A DNA stretch of 64,000 nucleotides from JAOUEA01 sp963825635. GTDB lineage: Bacteria; Actinomycetota; UBA4738; HRBIN12. The DNA lies in contig CAWGTU010000003.1 of assembly GCA_963825635.1 (NCBI GenBank), positions 682,001-746,000 of the forward strand. Reading direction: 5' to 3'. The first letter of the stretch is position 1; each line of letters opens with the position of its first letter. Shown one piece after another: positions 16,433-25,176 of this stretch. The notes under the pieces were generated by a model. It ran no database searches and was not told the DNA's origin. It worked only from the letters and a program-made list of their open reading frames with translations. Made by a program: the position numbers and the translations under genes.

Positions 16433-16849
16433 ATGCCGTCTCGTCTCAACCCGTACATCAACTTCGATGGCAACGCCCGCGAGGCGATGGAGTTCTACCG
16501 CGACGTCTTCGGCGGCGAGCTCACGATCAACACCTTCGGTGAGTACGGGGACACCGATCCCGCGACCGCCGACGGCACGATGCACGCCCACCTCGAGGCC
16601 GACAACGGCATGGCGCTCATGGCGTCCGACGGTCCCCCGGGCACCGAGGTCAAGGTCGGCGACAACATCTCGATCTCGCTGAGCGGCGATGACTCGGGCG
16701 AGCTGCACGGCTACTGGGACAAGCTCTCCGACGGCGGCGCGGTGATGATGCCGCTCGAGCGGCAGATGTGGGGCGACGAGTTCGGCATGTGCGTCGACCG
16801 CTTCGGCATCCAGTGGATGGTCAACATCGCCGGCTCGCCGCCGGCCTAG
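16433..16849 (+). CDS. PhnB-like VOC protein (glyoxalase superfamily)
   Basis: About 138 residues. LNPYINFDGNAREAMEFYRDVFGGELTI at the N-terminus and MPLERQMWGDEFGMCVDRFGIQWMVNI at the C-terminus are typical of the PhnB/3-demethylubiquinone-like VOC subgroup. TTGGAGG precedes the ATG. Its TAG stop (16847-16849) overlaps the TAG of the convergent cyclase gene. No specific substrate can be assigned. Confidence 0.88.
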   Translation: MPSRLNPYINFDGNAREAMEFYRDVFGGELTINTFGEYGDTDPATADGTMHAHLEADNGMALMASDGPPGTEVKVGDNISISLSGDDSGELHGYWDKLSDGGAVMMPLERQMWGDEFGMCVDRFGIQWMVNIAGSPPA

Positions 16850-18061
16850 GAGGTCACGTTGGCCTCCGTGAGCCTGACGAGCGGCACGGGGTCGGGCACG
16901 CCCTTGAGGGTCGCATCGCCGATCGGCGTCCATGAGAGCTCTGGCGTCAGGTCGGCCACCTCGCGCGTCGCGGTCACCGTGCTCGCGGCGGCCGCGTCGC
17001 AGATGCGTGAGGCGAGGTTCACCGTGTGCCCGAAGTAGTCGCCGTCGCGGCGGATCAGGGCACCGACCGTGACGCCGGCGCGGGCCGCGGGCAGGCCGGC
17101 GAGCTGGGCCAGCTCGATCACCGCGGACGCGCCCGCCACGGCGTCGGCGGCCGACGGGAAGTGCACCATCGCGCCGTCGCCGAGGAGCTTGATCACCCGG
17201 CCTCGGTTGCGGACGGCGGCGGCTCGGACGACGTTCGCGAGCTCGCGACTGCGTTCCGCTGCCTCCTCGTCGCCCAGCTCCTCCGTCAGACGGGTGAAGC
17301 CGCTCAGGTCGACGAACACGATCGCCTCGGGCGCGTGGTCGGTCCGTCGCCGTATGCCGATCTCGTCGAAGAGCAGTTCCAGCTGCTCGGCCGTGTTCTC
17401 GAACTGCTGGCGCTCCAGCAGCCGTCGATGGATCAGGAACGACGTGCGGAACCCCAGCTCGACGAGCTGCTGCCGGATCTCCGCGCTCGCCTCGAGCATC
17501 TGCGCACGTGGCACGCCGGCGTCGATCATCCGATCCTGCACGTCGGTGCGGAACAGCGCGCGCTGGTGTTCGGCCATGCGATCGAGGTGCTCGGCGAACA
17601 CCCGAAGCGTGCGCAGCACGGTCTCCTCGGGCAGGCCCGCCCCGATCGCGGTCGCGCCGAATCCGAGGAGCTCGGCGTCGTCGTCGCGGATCGGCGCGTC
17701 GGGCTCGGCCTCCGGGAGACCGAGGGCCTGCAGGAAGCGACCCATCAGGGCATGGTCGAGTCCGACCTCCTCCGCCACCTGCGCGTGGGTCTGCGGTCGC
17801 AGGCCGACGGGCTCGCCCAGCACCAGACGGGAGAGCTCGCGGCAGCACGCCGCGGGTGGTCGCCGCCCCGATGTCGTCGAGGGTGACACCCGAGGCCTCG
17901 AACGCGAACGCGAGGCGTGCCGTGGCGAGGTCGCCGGCCGCGAAGGTGCCGTCGGCATCGGGAGCGAGGATCCCGAACCGCGCGAGCTCCTCGATGCGCT
18001 CCGGTCCGACGCCGGTGCGCGAGGCGAGAGTGGCCGCGTCGATCCGCTCTGCCGCCGGCAT
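16846..18061 (-). CDS. Class III adenylate/guanylate cyclase with MerR-like N-terminus, apparent frameshift near 17838-17850
   Basis: Cyclic-nucleotide synthase. The C-terminal catalytic domain shows AIVFVDLSGFTRLTEELG with metal-binding Asp, GRVIKLLGDGAMVHFPS and HTVNLASRICDAA. It is preceded by a helical regulatory region. The first 70 or so codons from ATG 18061 encode a MerR-like helix-turn-helix (LASRTGVGPERIEELARFGIL) but are in another frame than the rest. The two parts join cleanly near 17838-17850 (around GVLP / ELSRLVLGE) if one base is added or removed. MerR-type N-termini are known in actinobacterial cyclases, so a single split gene is likely. A frame open further upstream (to 18528) is not coding before the junction. 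Confidence 0.72.
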
Positions 18062-18097
18062 GTGCGCAGTCTAGGTGGGGTGGGGGGCTGCGAGGCT

Positions 18098-18159
18098 GGA
18101 CTAGGCAGGGACCTCCGTAGTCGCACCAGCGACGGAAGACGGAGCTCCTTGCCTAGTCC
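18098..18159. repeat. Long imperfect palindrome with nested hairpin
   Basis: Arms 18098-18118 and 18139-18159 (21 bp each) are inverted copies matching at about 19 positions. The 20-nt loop holds a second perfect stem, GTCGC-ACCA-GCGAC (18120-18133). Outer AGGTGGGG (18073) and CCCCACCT (18171) can extend the fold. It lies between the HD-domain gene stop and the cyclase start, both on the minus strand. It could be a terminator or a structured leader; no T-run is seen. Confidence 0.6.
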
Positions 18160-18194
18160 CCCGCGAGGACTCCCCACCTCCTCTCGACGGCCGA

Positions 18195-18740
18195 TCAGAG
18201 GTCGATCTCGGGGGCGACCTCCTGCAACCCCTCGATCGAGACCACGAGGAACTCGTCCAACGGCACGCCGAGGCTCTCCTCCACGCCGGTGACCTCCTCG
18301 CGGTTCACGCCCGGCGCGAACGAGCGCTCCTTCAGCTTCTTCTTCACGCTCGAGACCTTCATCCCCGCCGAGCGCTCGGGGCGCACGAGCGCCGATGCGA
18401 CGAGCAGGCCGGCGACCGCGTCGGCGTGCACGATCGCCGTCGACATCCGGTCGGTGCGGTACTCCTCGTAGGCGTGGGCGAGCACCCCGTTCACGACGCG
18501 CTCGTCGACGCCCGCCTCGCGGAGCCATCCGGCGGCCATGCGGGCGTGCAGCGCCCCGTCGTCACCGGTGTGGTCCTGATCGAGGTCGTGGAACAGGCCG
18601 GTGAGGCCCCACAGGTCCTGGTCCTCGTCGAACCGGCGGGCGAGCGATCGCATCACGCCCTCGACCGAGACCAGGTGGCGGTAGGTCGTCTCCTTGAGGC
18701 ACCGCTCACGCGCGAGCGCGTGGGCGGTCTCGCGGTCCAT
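18195..18740 (-). CDS. HD-domain phosphohydrolase
   Basis: About 181 residues. The HD signature is visible: RHLVSVEGVMRSLARRF, then GLTGLFHDLDQD with the His-Asp pair, and later HARMAAGWL and IVHADAVAGLLV. These proteins are metal-dependent phosphohydrolases, often acting on nucleotides. The ATG at 18740 fits the family; a GTG at 18755 is an alternative. It lies upstream of the cyclase with 133 bp between, containing the long palindrome at 18098-18159. Confidence 0.85.
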   Translation of the reverse strand: MDRETAHALARERCLKETTYRHLVSVEGVMRSLARRFDEDQDLWGLTGLFHDLDQDHTGDDGALHARMAAGWLREAGVDERVVNGVLAHAYEEYRTDRMSTAIVHADAVAGLLVASALVRPERSAGMKVSSVKKKLKERSFAPGVNREEVTGVEESLGVPLDEFLVVSIEGLQEVAPEIDL

Positions 18741-18895
18741 CAACGCCTCGTTCACGCACGGATGATATGCCGCTCGGCATCCGGCATCCCGGTGCGACGA
18801 CGATGGGACCGGACCATCGCAGGCATCCAGCCCGAGCGGGTTCCCCACCGCTCCAGTCGCGCTCACCGACCGGCGTGCAGACGAACGCCGATTCG

Positions 18896-20038
18896 CTAGC
18901 GCATCCAGCGCTGCAGCTCGGGTCCCGACGTGACGAACACGGAGCCGATCGCCACGACGTCGGACACCGCTCGGCCGCCAGGGATCGGCAGCTCCCAAGC
19001 GAGCGCACCCGTCGATGAGTACCGCCGCAGCGAGGCGTCGGTGCCCACGTAGATCGGACCCCACGGCGCGATCGTGACCGCGTCGGCCCTCCGCTGCTCC
19101 CCCTCGTCGCTCCAGCGATCGACCCAACGCCGGTGGCCACGGGCGTCGAACGCCCCGATCCAGGCGCGTGTCGCGCTCCACCGGCGCAACGAAGATTCAC
19201 CGCTCACGATCACGGATCCACCCCCGACCGCGACGTCGGTCGCCGAGTCGAGCCAGCGGGTCTCCGCGCGACCCAGGACGCGCGTCCACAGGACCCGTCC
19301 ATCGGCAGCGAGCGCCTGGATCACCCTGTCGACGTCGGGCGGCGGCGCGCTCCCCCGATACACCCTGAGGTCGATCGAGCCGACCGCGTAGATGCGGTCG
19401 TTCGGTCCGATCGCCACACCCCACGCGGTGTCGCGCGTCCTCGACGCGATACCGGGGACCTCGAACGGGTTGCGCCACGAGCGGGTGCCGTCCGAGCGGA
19501 ATGCCTGCAGGTATCCCTCACGGTCGACCGCGATGTCGCAGCATCCGTGGTCCTCCACGGCCGCGACCACCCCGCGAGACGACGACGCGAGCGAGACGAC
19601 GATCGCCGTCCCGAAGCGCTCCGGGAGCTCCCGGCGCCACCGGAGCCTGCCGGCGGCCGAGTAGCGCAGCAGCAGCGCGTCTCCGCCCTCACCCGAGCCA
19701 TAGCCGACGTACCCGCCGACGTAGACACCGCCGCGAGGTGCGGGCGCGATCGCGCGACCATGCGCGTGCCATGATCCGGCTGCCGGCCGCCAGCTCTTGC
19801 GCCACAGACGATGCCCCTCGGCCCCATACTTCGCCACCATCAGCGCGTCGCCGCTCGGGCCGGTGATCGAGCCGGTCACGTAGATATGCCCGCTCGTGCT
19901 GACCGTCACCGCTGCCACCTGCCCCCCGGGCTCTCGCCGCCAGATCGGCCCGTCGCCGGCGGCGGCCGGAAGACTCGAGATGACGAGCGCGGCGACCACG
20001 GAAACCACGCTCAGCCGGAAGACACGCATCTCGATCAC
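18896..20038 (-). CDS. Exported beta-propeller (PQQ-like repeat) protein
   Basis: About 380 residues. A Sec signal peptide (MRVFRLSVVSVVAALVISSLPAA; ATG 20038 or 20029) precedes repeated blades of the type GHIYVTGSITGPSGDALMVAKYGAEG and GGVYVGGYVG...DALLLRYSAAG. The blades recall PQQ/SBBP-like propellers. It is likely secreted or anchored outside the cytoplasmic membrane. No catalytic motif seen, so a binding role is more likely. The nearest HD gene is 155 bp downstream. Confidence 0.75.
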   Translation of the reverse strand: MIEMRVFRLSVVSVVAALVISSLPAAAGDGPIWRREPGGQVAAVTVSTSGHIYVTGSITGPSGDALMVAKYGAEGHRLWRKSWRPAAGSWHAHGRAIAPAPRGGVYVGGYVGYGSGEGGDALLLRYSAAGRLRWRRELPERFGTAIVVSLASSSRGVVAAVEDHGCCDIAVDREGYLQAFRSDGTRSWRNPFEVPGIASRTRDTAWGVAIGPNDRIYAVGSIDLRVYRGSAPPPDVDRVIQALAADGRVLWTRVLGRAETRWLDSATDVAVGGGSVIVSGESSLRRWSATRAWIGAFDARGHRRWVDRWSDEGEQRRADAVTIAPWGPIYVGTDASLRRYSSTGALAWELPIPGGRAVSDVVAIGSVFVTSGPELQRWMR

Positions 20039-20148
20039 CTGCTTTCCGCGAGACGCTTCCTCTTCCTACCGCCATCACAGCACTCGGCGGGCACGCCGAC
20101 ATGGGCCGTGTGGCCCCCGTCTTCCCACTCCTGCACCTCGTGGACCGT

Positions 20149-20832
20149 TCAGAACTCGTCGAAGGCCCGCACGAGCAGATGATGGTAGCCGTAGCCGTCG
20201 AGTTCCTCGTCGCCTTCCTCGACCACCGCCAGCTCGGCGTCATCGAGCCAGTGCAGGACCTGTTCCCTGCTGGGGTAGTGGTGGTACCCGCCGGTCGCGT
20301 CGTCGGCGCGGTCGCCGTAGACGACAGGGAGTCCGGCCGCGGTTGCCTCGTCGAACGCGCGCTCCAGGCGGCGCCGATCGACCTGTTCGACGGTCAGGTA
20401 CAGGTACGCGCCAGGCCGGATCGCGCGTCGCAGGTTGGACAGGACAAGTGGCCACTCCTCCGGCGGCACGTGTTCCATCGCGTCGATGCACATCGCGGCG
20501 TCGAACTCGGCGTCGAATGCCAGCTCCTGGAGGCCGACGCGCTCGAGCCGCACGCCGGGATGCTTCATCCTCGCCCGCTCGAGCATCCCCGCCGACTGGT
20601 CGGCTCCGACCACCTGCCGGCCGGCGGCCAGGATCATGCCGAAATAGGGGCCCGTTCCGCAGGGTGCATCGAGCAGCGATCCCCCTGCGCGGGTGGTCTG
20701 GATCAGCCGATCCACGAACCGCCGATGAAGGACTGTGATCGGGTCGTAGCCGTCGTCGTAGGTCGACGCCTCGCGCGTGTAGTCGGCCTCGACCGAGGCC
20801 CGCCGCTCGCTCAGCCAGGCTGCCCGGTCCAT
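20149..20832 (-). CDS. Class I SAM-dependent methyltransferase
   Basis: About 227 residues. Motif I is SLLDAPCGTGPYFGMILAAG; motif II VVGADQSAGMLERA; then FDAAMCIDAMEHVPPEEWP and IRPGAYLYLTVEQ. These are typical of Rossmann-fold small-molecule methyltransferases. The start at 20832 is preferred over a longer frame to 20934, because that extension has unlike composition. Substrate unknown. Confidence 0.85.
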   Translation of the reverse strand: MDRAAWLSERRASVEADYTREASTYDDGYDPITVLHRRFVDRLIQTTRAGGSLLDAPCGTGPYFGMILAAGRQVVGADQSAGMLERARMKHPGVRLERVGLQELAFDAEFDAAMCIDAMEHVPPEEWPLVLSNLRRAIRPGAYLYLTVEQVDRRRLERAFDEATAAGLPVVYGDRADDATGGYHHYPSREQVLHWLDDAELAVVEEGDEELDGYGYHHLLVRAFDEF

Positions 20833-21112
20833 GGCGCCATGATGCACCCTCAGTCGGACGCTGGCTGCTTCGACTTCCACTCCGGATGGGGCTGGGGCGC
20901 CCTCGCGGGGGTCCTCGCGGGCGCGTGGTTCCACCCGGGGTCAGGCCACTTCCCTCGACGCAGGACTTTCAGGTGAGCGTGGCGAGTCTTCCTTGGGGAG
21001 GGCGTCGCCTACGGGATCGCACCGGGAAGGTCCTCGCGCCGGTCGTCGCCCACGTGATGCTGCACGCCCAGATGAGCGTTTGCCCGGACCGCGCGGTGGG
21101 AAGGGCCGAGAC

Positions 21113-21436
21113 ATGGCCTACGTGATCGCCGAACCGTGCATCGACGTCAAGGACCGGGCGTGCGTGGAGGAGTGCCCCGTGGACTGCATCTACGAGGGGC
21201 CCCGCATGCTCTACATCCAGCCCGACGAATGCGTGGACTGTGATGCGTGCGTGCCGGTGTGTCCTGTGACCGCGATCTTCCCGCAGGACGACGTTCCTCA
21301 GGAGTGGAAGGGTTTCACCGAGGTGAACGCCGAGTGGTTCGGTGACGTCACCGGACTCGGATCACCCGGGGGCGCGGCGCAGGTGGGACCGCAGGGCACC
21401 GACCATCCGACCGTGGCCGCCTGGGAAGCCGTCTGA
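21113..21436 (+). CDS. Seven-iron ferredoxin ([3Fe-4S][4Fe-4S], FdxA/FdxC type)
   Basis: About 107 residues. Cysteines at 9, 17, 21, 25, 40, 43, 46 and 50 (CVEECPVDCIYEG and CVDCDACVPVCPVTAI) are spaced as in actinobacterial seven-iron ferredoxins. One is normally spare. They carry electrons to cytochromes P450 and other oxidoreductases in the cytoplasm. GGAAGGG precedes the ATG. The partner is not adjacent; the next gene is convergent. Confidence 0.92.
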   Translation: MAYVIAEPCIDVKDRACVEECPVDCIYEGPRMLYIQPDECVDCDACVPVCPVTAIFPQDDVPQEWKGFTEVNAEWFGDVTGLGSPGGAAQVGPQGTDHPTVAAWEAV

Positions 21437-21451
21437 ACCCACCGCCAAGAC

Positions 21452-21486
21452 CGGCTCGTCGGCTCGCCGCTGGGCCGAACGAGCCG
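21452..21486. terminator. Hairpin between convergent genes
   Basis: CGGCTCGTCGGC (21452-21463) pairs with GCCGAACGAGCCG (21474-21486) over about 12 bp with one bulge. It lies between the stops of the ferredoxin (+) and the cyclase (-), as expected for a bidirectional terminator, but lacks a T-run. Confidence 0.5.
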
Positions 21487-21498
21487 AACGAGCGTGGA

Positions 21499-23244
21499 TC
21501 AGTCGCGAGGAAGCCCCGCGGCCAGGAGCGGCTCGGCGAGCCGAACCTGATCCTCGGGGTCACGGTAGGTCTCGATCCGCTCGAGCAGCGCCGCGGAGAG
21601 GCCGGGGAGGTCTTCCCGAGCCTGGGCCACCTGCACGCGGGCCTCGTCGGACCGCCCGGTCCGCTCGAGCGCCGCCGCCAGGTAGAGCCGGCTGACGACC
21701 GTGTGGACCGGCACCGTGCGTAGCACCGCGACCGCGTCCTCGAACCTGCCCGCGCCGAAGAGCGCGGCGCCCTGGAACCACAGGTACCAGACGGGATGGT
21801 TCGGGTTGAGCCGGATCGCGAGCTCGAGCGAAGCGATGCCTTCATCGGGCATGCCGAGCCGGTTCGCCGTGCTCGCCCAGTTCGCGCGCACGTCGGCGAG
21901 ACTCGGGTTCAGCTCCATCGACCGGCGGTACTCCTGCTCCGTCCGCTCGTACCGTGCCTCGGCCATGTTCAGCTCGCCGAGCAGCCAGTGGACCTCGGCG
22001 TCGAGGCTGTCCAACTCCGCCGCTCGCTCGGCTGCCGACCAGGCTTCGGCCAGCGAGTCGGCGGGCGTCTCGGTCCACCCCCACCACACCTCGAACAGCC
22101 AGGTCCACGACAGCGCGACGTACGCGCGGGCGAAGGAGGGGCGTCTCGAGAGCACGTCGAGCAGCACGGTCCTCGCCTCGAGGTTCGTGTCGGGCGCGAA
22201 CCGGTGCTTCAGCTCCAGGCCCCGCATGTACAGCTCGTAGTCCCCGAGCGAGCCCGGGTCCTGGGCCATCGAGCGCTGCTTCTCGCTCAGCACCAGCACA
22301 CCGTGATAGCCGCTGAGATGCGCCACGATGTCGGCCGTGATCTCGTCGATCACGGAGAACACGTCGTCGATCGTGCGGTCGTACCGCTCCGCCCAGAGGT
22401 GACCACCGCTCGACCCGTCGATCAGCTGGGCGGTGATGCGTGCCTGCTCCCCGGCCCACCGGACACTCCCTTCCAGCACGTACCGAACGCCGAGCTTGGC
22501 GGCGATCGTGCCCACGTCGACGGGGGTGCCCCGGTAGGCGAAGGTCGAGTTGCGCGCGATCACGAAGAGATCCCGGCACCGGGACAACCCGGTGATCAGG
22601 TCCTCGACGAGCCCGTCGGCGAACGATGCGCGCTCGGACGAGCCCAACGTGTCGAACGGCAGCACGGCGATCGACGGTCGATCCGGCCGGGACTCGGTCA
22701 CCAGGGGTGGGAAGGACTCGCCCAGTCCGAGCCCGGTCACCTGGTACAGGCGCTCGGGCCTCGACAGGCCGCGCAGGTAGTGCTCGCCCAGGTCTCGGGC
22801 GTCGATCGCGACCGGCGCCTCGCACACGAGCTCCCAGGTCGCGGCGGACAGCAGGATCTGACCGCCGTGCGCGGCCGCCTCGATCCGGGCCGCCCGGTTG
22901 GGCGTCGGCCCCACGTAGTCGTCGTGTTCGGGCTCGGCCGACCCCGTGTGGATGCCCATCCGCACCGCGAAGTCGCGGACGGGCTCGTCCCAGCCTTCCT
23001 CACCGAACGCGAGTTGGGCATCCGTCGCCGCCGCGACGGCGCTCACGGGATCGGCGAAGACCGCCATCAGCCCGTCGCCCAGCTTCTTGATCACGATGCC
23101 GGCATGCGACTCGATCGCCTTCTCGAGGATCTCGTCGTGCCGCCGGATGGCCGCCTCCATGGCAGCCCGGTCCCGGTCCCACATCGACGCACTGCCCACG
23201 ACGTCCGTGAACAGGAACGTCACGATGCCGCTCGGAAGTGTCAT
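21499..23244 (-). CDS. Class III cyclase fused to TolB-N-like and TPR domains
   Basis: About 581 residues. The cyclase catalytic domain comes first (VTFLFTDVVGSASMW, VIKKLGDGLMAVF, GPTPNRAARIEAAA; residues 1-170). A middle region starting SIAVLPFDTLGSSERASFADGL resembles the TolB-N/FlgO-like part seen in many such proteins (about 190-330). The C-terminal 240 residues contain tetratricopeptide-type repeats. It should make cAMP or cGMP in the cytoplasm with protein-protein control by the repeats. The metal-binding Asp in TDVVG is present; the second ligand is harder to place. The ATG at 23244 gives the usual short N-terminus. Confidence 0.88.
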   Translation of the reverse strand: MTLPSGIVTFLFTDVVGSASMWDRDRAAMEAAIRRHDEILEKAIESHAGIVIKKLGDGLMAVFADPVSAVAAATDAQLAFGEEGWDEPVRDFAVRMGIHTGSAEPEHDDYVGPTPNRAARIEAAAHGGQILLSAATWELVCEAPVAIDARDLGEHYLRGLSRPERLYQVTGLGLGESFPPLVTESRPDRPSIAVLPFDTLGSSERASFADGLVEDLITGLSRCRDLFVIARNSTFAYRGTPVDVGTIAAKLGVRYVLEGSVRWAGEQARITAQLIDGSSGGHLWAERYDRTIDDVFSVIDEITADIVAHLSGYHGVLVLSEKQRSMAQDPGSLGDYELYMRGLELKHRFAPDTNLEARTVLLDVLSRRPSFARAYVALSWTWLFEVWWGWTETPADSLAEAWSAAERAAELDSLDAEVHWLLGELNMAEARYERTEQEYRRSMELNPSLADVRANWASTANRLGMPDEGIASLELAIRLNPNHPVWYLWFQGAALFGAGRFEDAVAVLRTVPVHTVVSRLYLAAALERTGRSDEARVQVAQAREDLPGLSAALLERIETYRDPEDQVRLAEPLLAAGLPRD

Positions 23245-23398
23245 CCGCGCCTCCGATCAGACCGTCGTCCTCGGCGTTCGGCGCCATTCCCCACCCTAGT
23301 CCCCTCCGGCGAACCCGTGAAGGGGGATCAGCCGATGACGGGGAGGCGAGGATCCGAGCAGGGGATGAACTCGCCGAGCTGCATCCTCGACCCGCGGC

Positions 23399-24058
23399 TC
23401 ACGCCCGGAGCGAGAACGGCGGGTACACGTCGGTGAAGAGCAGGTACGCGTACGCCGCCACGCGCACGTGCCAACGGAACACGCCCTCGACGAAGTCGAA
23501 CGCGCCGCGCGGGTACCGCCCCGTGAACAGGATCGCGAACCAGGAGAAGACGACCACGAAGAAGGCGGCGATCCACAGGAAAGCCAGCACGATGTAGTGC
23601 GGGATCGCGAGGAACCACTTCACGAGCGGCATCCACCGGCTGAGGTCACGCGCCGCGTCGGGGTATTCCGCGTCGAGGTGCACGTCCTGTTCCTCGTCGG
23701 TCGACGGGTAGTGGTCGTCCATGAGGGCGAGGTAGACGCCGACGCGGTTCACGAACCGGAACAGCTCCAGGTTCCAGTCGAACCACCACCGAGGGTACTT
23801 CTGCCGGAACAGCAGCATCAGCAGCGGCCCCGCGAAGAGCAGCCCACCGCTGCCTACGACGACGACGGCGGTGTTTTGGTCGCTCGTCCACTGCCACGTG
23901 CCGCCCGAGACGGTCCCGAGCACGATGAGGATCGGGATCGCGACGATGAGCCGCAGGAACGTGCTCACGCGATCGAGGGCACGGTCAGGGTAGGAGACCG
24001 AGAAGCGCACCGGGTAGGTCGGAGGTGGGGGCGGAGGCGGCGGTGGAGGCGTCTGCAC
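23399..24058 (-). CDS. DUF4389 membrane protein
   Basis: About 219 residues. A proline run (residues 3-13) leads into YPVRFSVSYPDRALDRVSTFLRLIVAIPIL, with three to four membrane helices and the family repeat WFAILFTGRYPRGAFDFVEGVFRWHVRVAAY. The family is common in actinobacteria and has no known function. It is 20 bp upstream-to-downstream from the next minus-strand gene (24078-24464) and may be in the same operon. Confidence 0.82.
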   Translation of the reverse strand: MQTPPPPPPPPPPTYPVRFSVSYPDRALDRVSTFLRLIVAIPILIVLGTVSGGTWQWTSDQNTAVVVVGSGGLLFAGPLLMLLFRQKYPRWWFDWNLELFRFVNRVGVYLALMDDHYPSTDEEQDVHLDAEYPDAARDLSRWMPLVKWFLAIPHYIVLAFLWIAAFFVVVFSWFAILFTGRYPRGAFDFVEGVFRWHVRVAAYAYLLFTDVYPPFSLRA

Positions 24059-24077
24059 GGGGTTCTCCTCTCATGGG

Positions 24078-24464
24078 TCAGGCGTCGAACAACGATGGGG
24101 GGACGTGGAGCCACACGACGCTGGCGACGATCGCGACGTCGATCGCGATCCCGATCGTGAGCCACCGGTGGAAGAAGGCGAGCAGCAGCGCGAGCGAGAG
24201 CCCGGCGCCGACGACGGCGGCCTGTTCCCAGACGGCCGCATCGACCAGGAGGGCGACGCCCGAGACGGCGAGCACGGCCGCGGTCACGACCGCTCCCGCG
24301 CGCGCGATCGCCTTCGCGGTGCCGGGCGCGAGGTCGAGGATCCGCGGGAGCCACCGGTCCTCGGGAACGAACGGGTAGGACGGGTCGTCCTGGGGCCTCG
24401 GCGCGAGGTACAACAGGTGCACGAGGCCGTGTGCGACGAGGAAGAGCCCGATCGCGAACCGCAT
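24078..24464 (-). CDS. Small polytopic membrane protein, hypothetical
   Basis: About 128 residues with four hydrophobic segments (FAIGLFLVAHGLVHLLYL, AGAVVTAAVLAVSGVALLV, AAVVGAGLSLALLLAFF, IGIAIDVAIVASVVWL). No family recognised. GGGAGGTGAG precedes the ATG at 24464. It lies immediately upstream of the DUF4389 gene, and both are membrane proteins. Confidence 0.65.
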   Translation of the reverse strand: MRFAIGLFLVAHGLVHLLYLAPRPQDDPSYPFVPEDRWLPRILDLAPGTAKAIARAGAVVTAAVLAVSGVALLVDAAVWEQAAVVGAGLSLALLLAFFHRWLTIGIAIDVAIVASVVWLHVPPSLFDA

Positions 24465-24628
24465 CGCTCTCACCTCCCTGGGCGTCTGCCCCGACACGAT
24501 GACCGACGCCTCCACCCTAGGATCGAGCCGGGAGGGGTCGGGTGGTCGGGGGGCCCTCCGTCGGTCGGGCCTTCGCCCCCATCGCCCCCTCCGCCCATCT
24601 GCGAGGGTGGCGAGGGAGCACAGGATCG

Positions 24629-25120
24629 ATGGGACCGCAGGACTACAGCGCCAGGACCACCTACCGGCCCCCCGCCGCTTGGTACCGGCGCCTGAATCGG
24701 TCGCTCGGCGTGCTGCTCACCTCGCTCGGCCTGGCTCCGCGCGACGCAGCGGTGCTCGTCGTTCGGGGACGCCGGTCCGGGAAACGCCGCCGCACGCCGT
24801 TGCTCACGACCCCGCACCGAGGTCACGACTACCTGGTGGCGCTCGCCGGGGAGTCGGGGTGGGTGCGCAACGTCCGAGCGAACGCCGGGTCAGCCGTGCT
24901 GCGCCGCCGGCGAGCCCGTACGGTGCATCTCGCCGAGGTGGACGTCGATGAGCGGGCCCCGATCATCGCCGCGTACCTGCATCGCGCCCGCGAACGATCA
25001 GGACCCGAGGCGGCGGCCACCCAGGCAAGGTCCTACTTCGGACTGACCCCCGATCCATCGCTCGACGAGATCGCCCGGATCGCCTCGTCCTACCCGGTCT
25101 TCGAGATCGCGGACGGGTGA
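24629..25120 (+). CDS. Deazaflavin (F420)-dependent nitroreductase family protein, DDN-like
   Basis: About 163 residues. Motifs LVVRGRRSGKRRRTPLLTTPHRGHDYLVAL and ESGWVRNVRANAGSAVLRRR are characteristic of the FDR/DDN branch of the split-barrel fold that binds coenzyme F420. The reaction is hydride transfer from F420H2; the substrate is unknown. It suggests that the organism makes F420, which fits an actinobacterium. The ATG at 24629 has GGGAG about twelve bases upstream. Confidence 0.85.
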   Translation: MGPQDYSARTTYRPPAAWYRRLNRSLGVLLTSLGLAPRDAAVLVVRGRRSGKRRRTPLLTTPHRGHDYLVALAGESGWVRNVRANAGSAVLRRRRARTVHLAEVDVDERAPIIAAYLHRARERSGPEAAATQARSYFGLTPDPSLDEIARIASSYPVFEIADG

Positions 25121-25176
25121 CCGCCAGGCCGTCGAGCCACGACCGGATCGTCGTCGGTACCCGCCGGCTCCCCCGG

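Noticed and set aside
21796..23436. 546-codon open frame on the plus strand
   Set aside because: Antisense to the cyclase-TPR gene; no recognisable domain.
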